In this document: in pieces, positions 6,735-11,170 of the stretch
How positions within the stretch are numbered: position 1 is the stretch's first letter
How the letters are laid out: the number at the start of each line of letters is the position of its first letter
From: Elusimicrobia bacterium CG08_land_8_20_14_0_20_59_10
Lineage (GTDB): Bacteria > Elusimicrobiota > Elusimicrobia > Elusimicrobiales > UBA9959
Direction: 5' to 3'
Assembly (NCBI GenBank): GCA_002779045.1
Contig: PEXO01000354.1
Coordinates: forward strand, 1-11,170
Length of the DNA stretch: 11,170 nt
The notes under the pieces: generated by a model
Database searches by the model: none
Told to the model about the DNA's origin: nothing
What the model saw: the letters and a program-made list of their open reading frames with translations, nothing else
Made by a program: the position numbers and the translations under genes

Positions 6735-7730
6735 ATGAAAAGCCTTATGAAGATTACACTGAGCGCCGTGATACTGCTCGCGCTTCCCATACTTACCTTC
6801 GCACAGGCCAAGAGCATATACGGCTCCGATAACCGGCTGGATTATTTCGAATCAGCCTCCGACATGCAGACCCTCTCCAACTCCGTGGTTTCCTTCTGGA
6901 AATCCGCCAAGGTTACGGAATCCGGCGGAAACTACAAACTGACCACCAGGACCTTTAAGGACGCCCTGGGCCTCTGCCCCGGTGAGAAGTTCGAGGACCA
7001 GCCCATAGGCGCCTTCTGCTCCGGCTCGCTGGTGGGCGAGGATATGGTGATGACGGCCGGTCACTGCATAAAGGACGACGCGGCCTGTAAGGACGTCAAG
7101 CTGGTATTCGGCTACAAGGTGGCCAAGAAAGGCGCTGCCGCCACGACCACCGTGGCCAAGAGCGAGGTCTATAGCTGCTCCAAGATAGTCAAGCGCTTCC
7201 TCGGCGGCGAGCCCGGCTCGTCCAATCCCGCGGGACAGAGCCTGGGAGCCGACTATGCCCTCATCAAGCTGGACCGCAAAGTGACCGGCCACAAGCCCCT
7301 GCCGGTGAACAGGGCGCAGAACCTCAAGAAAGGCGGGAAGATGTTCGTGATGGGACACCCGGTGGGCCTGCCTGTTAAGGTAGCCGCGGGCGCCTCGGTG
7401 CGCGACGCCGGCAAGATCGGCTACTTCGTGGCGGACCTGGACACCTTCGGCGGCAATTCGGGATCGCCGGTCTTCAACGCCTCCACCAAGAAGATAGAGG
7501 GCATACTGGTGCGCGGCGACACCGACTTCATAAAGAGCCCCGCGGGCTGCACCACGATGGCCACCTATGAACAGACCGGCGGCCGCGGCGAGGACGTGAC
7601 AAAGGTCTCGTCCCTGTCGGCCTATATCCCCAGGCTCCCGGGCGAGAAATCGGCGACAGAGTATATAGACATAGCTCCGGCCATGACGCCGTATATAGCG
7701 GCGCCTGACGCTACTTCGGTCAGGTTCTGA
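6735..7730 (+). CDS. Secreted trypsin/V8-like serine protease
   Basis: This 331-residue protein is a chymotrypsin-fold serine endopeptidase, closest in style to the bacterial V8-like/trypsin-like group (COG3591 type). The N-terminus is a classic Sec signal peptide: Lys at 2 and 6, a hydrophobic core (7-22) and a likely cut after AQA (residue 25), so it acts in the periplasm or outside. The triad is complete: His110 in TAGHC, Asp173 in GADYALIKLD and Ser242 in GGNSGSP. GHPVGLPVKVAAGA (207-220) and EGILVRGDTDF (255-265) are further family features. Six cysteines (81, 95, 111, 118, 148, 272) could form three disulfides. The ATG at 6735 follows GGAGGAG (6726-6732); Met5 would lie too far from it. 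The gene has its own promoter and terminator and appears monocistronic. Cleavage specificity cannot be read with confidence. Confidence 0.93.
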   Translation: MKSLMKITLSAVILLALPILTFAQAKSIYGSDNRLDYFESASDMQTLSNSVVSFWKSAKVTESGGNYKLTTRTFKDALGLCPGEKFEDQPIGAFCSGSLVGEDMVMTAGHCIKDDAACKDVKLVFGYKVAKKGAAATTTVAKSEVYSCSKIVKRFLGGEPGSSNPAGQSLGADYALIKLDRKVTGHKPLPVNRAQNLKKGGKMFVMGHPVGLPVKVAAGASVRDAGKIGYFVADLDTFGGNSGSPVFNASTKKIEGILVRGDTDFIKSPAGCTTMATYEQTGGRGEDVTKVSSLSAYIPRLPGEKSATEYIDIAPAMTPYIAAPDATSVRF

Positions 7731-7747
7731 CAGATCGGACTAAGATG

Positions 7748-7783
7748 AAAAGAGACCCCCCTGCGACGGGGGGTCTCTTTTTT
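7748..7783 (+). terminator. Strong intrinsic terminator after the protease gene
   Basis: An 11-bp perfect stem (7751-7761 with 7768-7778) encloses the 6-base loop TGCGAC. Six G-C pairs lie at the top, and the stem extends by A-T pairs into a run of six T (7778-7783). It begins 17 bases after the protease stop and is a textbook Rho-independent terminator. It isolates the protease from the next gene. Confidence 0.95.
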
Positions 7784-7799
7784 ACAGGCCGGAAACAAA

Positions 7800-7829
7800 T
7801 TGAACGGAAAGGCCGATATGTTCTAGGAT
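7800..7829 (+). promoter_or_regulatory. Possible promoter of the SAM hydroxide adenosyltransferase gene
   Basis: TTGAAC (7800-7805) and TAGGAT (7824-7829) each match the sigma-70 consensus at 4 of 6 bases, with an 18-base spacer. The site lies just after the protease terminator, where a new promoter is needed. Transcription would start near 7836, giving a leader of about 77 bases. Confidence 0.45.
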
Positions 7830-7839
7830 TACCATAAGA

Positions 7840-7871
7840 CCGGCAATTGCGGCGGATCTCCCGCCAGCCGG
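7840..7871 (+). promoter_or_regulatory. Two-stem hairpin in the leader of the SAM hydroxide adenosyltransferase gene
   Basis: An outer stem CCGGC/GCCGG (7840-7844 with 7867-7871) encloses an inner stem GGCGG/CCGCC (7851-7855 with 7861-7865) with the loop ATCTC. The internal loop is asymmetric, six bases on the left and one on the right. No T-run follows, so it is not a terminator. It ends about 40 bases before the ATG; any regulatory role is unproven. Confidence 0.35.
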
Positions 7872-7912
7872 CTCCGCGCGGAACAAGCAGAAAAAAGGAT
7901 CAAAGAACCGCC

Positions 7913-8815
7913 ATGAAAACAGCGCGCATGACCATTATCCTCTCCCTCCTGATGCTGTCAACGGGTATGCGGCAGGAAGCTCTTGAGAACGCCAAAAGCC
8001 CGGCTATAGTGTTCTTGAGCGACTTCGACATCGCGGACGATTCCGTCTCGCAATGCAAAGGGGTTATCGAATCGGTTTTCCCCGGGGCCAGGGTTACCGA
8101 CATGACGCACGAGGTGCCGCCCTACGATATCCGCATCGCCTCTTTTTACCTGGCCGATTCCGCCCTGGCCTGGCCGGCAGGCACGGTATTCCTCGCCGTG
8201 GTGGACCCCGGGGTGGGGACTTCCAGGAAAAGCGCGGCCCTGAAGACTAAAACCGGGCACTTCTTCGTGGGACCGGACAACGGGATCTTCACGCTGGCCA
8301 TGCGCCGGCTTGGCGTAGACAAGCTCATCTCCATAGAGAACCCGGCCTACATGAGGAAAACCGTAACCACCACCTTCCATGGGCGGGACGTGTATTCGCC
8401 GGCGGCGGCCTGGCTGGCGCGCGACCCCTCCGTGCTTGAGAAATTCGGCCCGGCACTGACGGAACCGGTGCTGCTGGACTGGCCTGTCCCGGCTCCGGGA
8501 ACCGGGACGGTAACGGGAACCCTGCTGCGCGTTGAACCGCCCTACGGGAACATCTGGACGGATATAGAGGAAGCCGCGTTCCGGGGCACTGGAATTAAGG
8601 AGGGAGACACCCTTGAAATAAGGCTGGAGGGACGGGTATTGCCCCTTCCTTTCGTAAGAACCTTCGGCGACGTGCGAAAAGGAGAACCGCTTGCCTATAT
8701 TAACTCGCGCGGCCTTCTCTCGCTCGCGCTTAACATGGGGAACTTTTCGCAAAAGTACGGGCTCCAGGCCGGCCGGGCCGTAACCGTGACCCTGTCCGCG
8801 TCCGGCGGCAAATAA
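7913..8815 (+). CDS. SAM hydroxide adenosyltransferase family protein (DUF62), apparently exported
   Basis: This belongs to the DUF62/SAM hydroxide adenosyltransferase family, relatives of fluorinase and chlorinase that use water to split S-adenosylmethionine into adenosine and methionine. From the ATG at 7913 it has 300 residues. The hydroxide-activating triad described for archaeal members is intact: Asp98 and Arg105 in VVDPGVGTSR and His156 in TFHGRD. GPDNGIF (120-126), PPYGNIWTDI (209-218) and VTDMTHEVPPYDI are also family-like. The N-terminal TDFG motif reads SDFD, a variation. The start gives MKTARM followed by a hydrophobic run (about residues 6-18), resembling a signal peptide, unexpected for an enzyme acting on cytoplasmic SAM. 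AAGGA at 7895-7899 is a modest Shine-Dalgarno. A TTG at 7847 would add 22 unlikely residues; an ATG at 7967 would give a cytoplasmic form but lacks a clear ribosome site. Confidence 0.88.
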   Translation: MKTARMTIILSLLMLSTGMRQEALENAKSPAIVFLSDFDIADDSVSQCKGVIESVFPGARVTDMTHEVPPYDIRIASFYLADSALAWPAGTVFLAVVDPGVGTSRKSAALKTKTGHFFVGPDNGIFTLAMRRLGVDKLISIENPAYMRKTVTTTFHGRDVYSPAAAWLARDPSVLEKFGPALTEPVLLDWPVPAPGTGTVTGTLLRVEPPYGNIWTDIEEAAFRGTGIKEGDTLEIRLEGRVLPLPFVRTFGDVRKGEPLAYINSRGLLSLALNMGNFSQKYGLQAGRAVTVTLSASGGK

Positions 8816-8832
8816 GGTCCAATTCCCGTCAT

Positions 8833-8867
8833 CCGCCCCGCGGCCCCTGCGGGCGGCTTTATGTTTT
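8833..8867 (+). terminator. GC-rich hairpin between convergent genes, probable terminator
   Basis: CCGCCCCGC (8833-8841) pairs with GCGGGCGG (8849-8856) with one bulged C and the loop GGCCCCT, followed by the T-rich stretch CTTTATGTTTT. It sits 17 bases after the SAM enzyme stop and just beyond the cupin stop on the other strand. It should end the + transcript; on the - strand the hairpin lacks a T-run, so termination there is less certain. Confidence 0.65.
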
Positions 8868-9228
8868 AGTCTTCCCTGCGCACCGTTTCCGGAGAAAAGG
8901 CCGGCAGGCAGATGGCGATGTATTCCGCGCCCTCCGGCTCCGGAGTGGAATAATGGACCCTTTCGCCCGGCTCCATGATAATGGCCTGCCCGCCGCGCAC
9001 CTCAAAGGTCCCGGAACGCGTTGCCACTTTAAGCATTCCCTTAAGCACCAGCGTGTACTCGGTAAACCGGGGCTCCTGCGGCGGCTCTTCCCAGCCGGCG
9101 GGGCTCACCATGCGGGCCACGCTTATAGTGGTGGTTTTGGAACTCTCTCGCCCAATATATTCCTCTATTTCCTTCGGCTTGTTGCCCGCCGCCTGAACTA
9201 TGGCAGGCTCTTTGATAAATATCGCCAT
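8866..9228 (-). CDS. Small cupin-domain protein
   Basis: This 120-residue protein is a single-domain cupin (small beta-barrel). The first cupin motif, around PPQEPRFTEYTLVLKG (49-64), has Glu and Gln where metal-binding His residues usually stand. The second, in EPGERVHYSTPEPEG (86-100), keeps one His. The ending AEYIAICLPAFSPETV is, as far as I recall, typical of a widespread subfamily that lacks the canonical His pair, so metal binding is doubtful and function unknown. The ATG at 9228 has a good Shine-Dalgarno, GGTGGAG (9240-9234 on the minus strand), 5 bases away. A possible minus-strand -10 TATAAA (9255-9250) lies just upstream with only a weak -35 (TTCACC, 9280-9275). It converges on the SAM enzyme and diverges from the ABC operon. 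Confidence 0.85.
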   Translation of the reverse strand: MAIFIKEPAIVQAAGNKPKEIEEYIGRESSKTTTISVARMVSPAGWEEPPQEPRFTEYTLVLKGMLKVATRSGTFEVRGGQAIIMEPGERVHYSTPEPEGAEYIAICLPAFSPETVRRED

Positions 9229-9236
9229 AATAACTC

Positions 9237-9278
9237 CACCCCCTGTTGTTTTATAAATTCTATCTTACTTGGGGGGTG
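9237..9278. repeat. Inverted repeat flanking the cupin -10/ribosome site region
   Basis: CACCCCC (9237-9243) and GGGGGTG (9272-9278) are perfect 7-base inverted copies separated by 28 mostly AT-rich bases. The left copy overlaps the cupin Shine-Dalgarno on the minus strand. If transcription starts beyond 9278, an RNA hairpin could hide the ribosome site; if it starts near 9243, the repeat may instead be a DNA-binding site or chance. Confidence 0.35.
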
Positions 9279-9288
9279 AAAAACCAGT

Positions 9289-9317
9289 TTGCGCGGGCGC
9301 TCCGCTACCGCTATAAT
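9289..9317 (+). promoter_or_regulatory. Probable promoter of the ABC exporter operon
   Basis: A perfect -10 TATAAT (9312-9317) is preceded at 17 bases by TTGCGC (9289-9294), which keeps the key TTG. Transcription would start near 9324, 34 bases before the ATG at 9358. This position rules out an upstream TTG at 9289 as the true start of the ATPase. Confidence 0.65.
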
Positions 9318-9357
9318 ATCGGGATGGGCGTCCACACCTCCCGGCAGTCCCTTTAAC

Positions 9358-10077
9358 ATGAACGCGGTCGAATTGCGCGGGCTGACAAAAAAATATGAGG
9401 ACTTCGAGGCCGTTTCAGGCCTGGATCTTTCGGTAAGTACCGGGGAGATCTTCGCGCTGGTGGGCCCCAACGGGGTGGGGAAATCCACTACGCTTAAGAT
9501 GATAGCCACGATACTCACGCCCACGGCCGGTACCATCTCCGTGTTCGGCCTGGACACGGTACGCGACGCGGCGCGCGTACGGGAAGTAATAAGCTACCTG
9601 CCGGAGGAGGCCGGGGCCTATAAGAACCTGACCGGACGGGAATACCTGGATTTTATGGCGATGGTGTTCCTGAAAGATCCCGCCAGGGCGGCGGAGGCGG
9701 TAAAATTCGGCGTGGAACTTTGCGGGTTGGGGGACAAACTACGGGAAAAGATCAAGACCTACAGCAAGGGCATGGCGAGGAAGCTCCTGCTGGCCCGGGC
9801 AGTGATGATACGCCCTAAACTGGCTATTCTCGACGAGCCTACCAGCGGGCTGGATATTATAAACGGCTACGAGATACGCAAGACGATAAAACAGCTGGCC
9901 GCCGGCGGCACGACCTTCATCATCTCCAGCCACAACATGGCCGAAATAGAATTCCTTTCCGGCCGCATAGCGGTGATAAACAAGGGGAAGCTCCTGGCCT
10001 GCGACACCCCGGCGGCGTTAAAAGCCAAATTTTCGACGCAAGACCTGGAAGAGGTGTTCGTGGAGCTTGCAGGATGA
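9358..10077 (+). CDS. ABC transporter ATP-binding protein (NatA-like, ABC-2 exporter)
   Basis: This 239-residue protein is the cytoplasmic ATPase of an ABC-2-type exporter, in the NatA/CcmA-like group. It has Walker A GPNGVGKST (36-44), a Q-loop position occupied by the LPEE segment (81-84) as in NatA-like proteins, the signature YSKGM (135-139), Walker B LAILDEP (155-161) with the D-loop SGLD, and the switch His192 in SSHNMAE. The C-terminal TQDLEEVFVEL is typical of the group. All parts needed for ATP hydrolysis are present. The ATG at 9358 gives the usual short N-terminus, though without a clear Shine-Dalgarno. Its stop overlaps the permease start (ATGA, 10074-10077), so the two are translated together. 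The substrate is unknown; relatives export sodium ions, drugs or peptides. Confidence 0.94.
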   Translation: MNAVELRGLTKKYEDFEAVSGLDLSVSTGEIFALVGPNGVGKSTTLKMIATILTPTAGTISVFGLDTVRDAARVREVISYLPEEAGAYKNLTGREYLDFMAMVFLKDPARAAEAVKFGVELCGLGDKLREKIKTYSKGMARKLLLARAVMIRPKLAILDEPTSGLDIINGYEIRKTIKQLAAGGTTFIISSHNMAEIEFLSGRIAVINKGKLLACDTPAALKAKFSTQDLEEVFVELAG

Positions 10078-11170
10078 GGCTATTCATAGTCCTGTTCAGG
10101 AAGGAAATAAAAGAGCTGCTTACGCGGCAGCTCATAATTTCCATCGCCGCGATGCTCTTTATCTTCGCGGTTATAGGCAAATCCGTAGGCAGCCACAGCC
10201 GCTCTTCCGGCGGCCGCAACTCCGTTGTGCTGCTGGACCTGGACCGCTCCCCGCTTTCGGCGCGCGTAGCCGCGGCCATGCGGGGCGCCAAAGCGGAGGT
10301 TCTGGCCTCCGGGGCGGCGGAGATAGGCGCGGCGCTCGAAGACCCGCGCTACTCCGGGGAAAATTCTTTCGTCCTTATCCCGGCCGGGCTGGAAAAAGAG
10401 GTATCGGGGGGGACAGCTTCCCGCATCGAGTATTACTCGCGCTTCCGCCGGGACGCTTCCGGCCTGGGGCCGGCGCTTGCGGCCGGGAGGATCAAGAAGC
10501 TTTCTTCGGCCGTTTCCGGAGCGGTCAGCTCCTGGCTGCTGGAACGCCGGCTGCCGGGACTCCCCGCGGACCTGGTAAGGAACCCGGCGCCGGCGAAGGA
10601 ATTCGCGGTGATAGACGGCCGCATGGAACAGGTGCCGGTGGCCCAGGTAGTCGCCTTCATGCAGTCCCAGTCCTACTTCTTCCCGATGGCCGTTTTCTTC
10701 ATAGTCATGCTTTCCGCGCAGATGATAATGACCGCGGTGGCCAGCGAAAAGGAGAACAAGACCCTGGAAACGCTTTTAAGTTCCCCTGTTGACAGGCGCC
10801 TGCTGGTACTGTCGAAACTTACCGCCTCCACGGCCATAGCAGCCGCGCTGTCGCTGGCGTATATGTTGGGGATGCGCTCCTTCATGTCGGGAATAAACAG
10901 TATAGCCGGCGCCGGCCCGGCCGCGGCGTCCGCGGACGCGCTGGCCAGGCTGGGCCTGATAATGACCCCCGCCGGGTACCTGCTCACCGGGCTTTCGGTG
11001 CTTTTCTGCATACTCTGCGCCATCTCCATAGCGTTCATACTGGGCATACTCGCCGAGGACGTGAAAAGCGTGCAGACCCTGCTTAGGAAGCGTAACGAAA
11101 TAACTGAAGCATTTGGAGGCTCAGATTTGAGGCGGATGCGAGGCGCGACGAACGAGCATACCGGTGGTCT
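10074..11170 (+). CDS. ABC-2 permease (NatB-like), right end outside the window and C-terminus abnormal
   Basis: This is the membrane partner of the ATPase. The first 335 or so codons look like a NatB-type ABC-2 permease: a short cytoplasmic start, membrane segment 1 (about 20-37), a large extracytoplasmic domain (38-198), membrane segment 2 (about 200-222), then the family signature NKTLETLLSSPVDRRLL (228-244), further hydrophobic segments (about 250-265 and 297-326) and AEDVKSVQTL (327-336). After codon 336 (about base 11082) the predicted protein becomes highly charged (RKRNEITEAFGG...), where this family should continue into another membrane helix. The frame stays open to the window edge, so no stop is seen. 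A GGAG at 10062-10065 serves as ribosome site. Several expected C-terminal helices are missing from view, so the gene may be interrupted. Confidence 0.85.
   Translation, partial: MRLFIVLFRKEIKELLTRQLIISIAAMLFIFAVIGKSVGSHSRSSGGRNSVVLLDLDRSPLSARVAAAMRGAKAEVLASGAAEIGAALEDPRYSGENSFVLIPAGLEKEVSGGTASRIEYYSRFRRDASGLGPALAAGRIKKLSSAVSGAVSSWLLERRLPGLPADLVRNPAPAKEFAVIDGRMEQVPVAQVVAFMQSQSYFFPMAVFFIVMLSAQMIMTAVASEKENKTLETLLSSPVDRRLLVLSKLTASTAIAAALSLAYMLGMRSFMSGINSIAGAGPAAASADALARLGLIMTPAGYLLTGLSVLFCILCAISIAFILGILAEDVKSVQTLLRKRNEITEAFGGSDLRRMRGATNEHTGG
11085..11170. repeat. Candidate inserted repeat element, one arm visible
   Basis: The last 86 bases depart from the permease in protein character and in base style: less GC-rich, with AACGAAATAACTGAAGC near the start and GAGGCG repeated 11 bases apart (11129-11134 and 11140-11145). 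Near the end GCATACC is followed by GGT and then GGTCT, an imperfect small hairpin. These features suit one half of a palindromic or MITE-like repeat. The other half would lie beyond the window, so the call is tentative. Confidence 0.4.

Noticed and set aside
7847..7912. TTG start at 7847 for the SAM enzyme
   Set aside because: It would lie inside the leader hairpin and add an Arg-rich stretch ahead of the apparent signal peptide.
7836..7912. Known SAM riboswitch in the leader
   Set aside because: Too short and lacking the multi-helix junction or pseudoknot elements I know for SAM riboswitch classes; only a simple two-stem hairpin is visible.
7958..8752. 264-codon minus-strand open frame opposite the SAM enzyme
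   Set aside because: Antisense shadow; the + frame has the intact catalytic triad.
9289..9357. TTG start at 9289 adding 23 residues to the ABC ATPase
   Set aside because: It coincides with the -35 of the likely promoter, and family members start at the MNAVELRGL position.
10067..10792. 241-codon + frame overlapping the permease
   Set aside because: Out of frame with the permease, which shows membrane segments and the TLETLLSSPV signature; the alternative product is Gly/Arg-rich and featureless.
1..11170. CRISPR array, tRNA, rRNA, transposase or defence genes
   Set aside because: No regularly spaced repeats, no tRNA-like cloverleaf, no transposase, integrase or nuclease motifs were found in any frame.

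Overview
This GC-rich window (I estimate about 60% G+C) comes from a Gram-negative-type bacterium with a peptidoglycan wall. Isoleucine codons are strongly biased to AUA, which is unusual for a GC-rich genome. Together with the mix of gene families this makes me think of Elusimicrobiota or a similar less-studied phylum, but nothing here proves the taxon. The window starts inside mraY and ends inside an ABC permease, so both edges are partial. No tRNA, rRNA, CRISPR array or transposase gene is visible, and no stretch longer than about 200 bases lacks a gene.

Positions 1-4483 are the end of a division and cell wall (dcw) cluster on the + strand, in the order mraY (C-terminal part), murD, ftsW, murG. 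murD/ftsW overlap by 4 bases and ftsW/murG by 7, so these genes are almost certainly co-transcribed and translationally coupled. They take UDP-MurNAc precursors to lipid I (MraY, MurG makes lipid II) and supply the septal glycan polymerase (FtsW); MurD adds D-glutamate. Instead of murC or murB, murG is followed after only 16 bases by an Ldh_2-family NAD(P)-dependent dehydrogenase (4500-5615), and 15 bases later by an unrecognised polytopic membrane protein with internal repeats (5631-6599).

Positions 6600-9228 hold genes that look independently expressed. A secreted trypsin/V8-like serine protease (6735-7730) has its own near-consensus promoter, whose -35 lies in a perfect 14-bp palindrome, and a very strong intrinsic terminator. 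Next comes a SAM hydroxide adenosyltransferase family protein (7913-8815) with an intact Asp-Arg-His hydrolysis triad and an apparent N-terminal export signal. It converges with a small cupin gene on the - strand (8866-9228), and a GC-rich hairpin lies between them.

From 9289 to the end is an ABC-2 (NatA/NatB-like) exporter operon with its own promoter: an ATPase (9358-10077) and a permease (from 10074). The permease resembles its family up to about base 11084. The remaining 86 bases look like something else, plausibly one arm of a repeat inserted in the gene and still in an open frame. That junction, the protease palindrome, the exported SAM hydrolase and the duplicated membrane protein are the items most worth checking. 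I did not see a clear multi-gene undescribed system.
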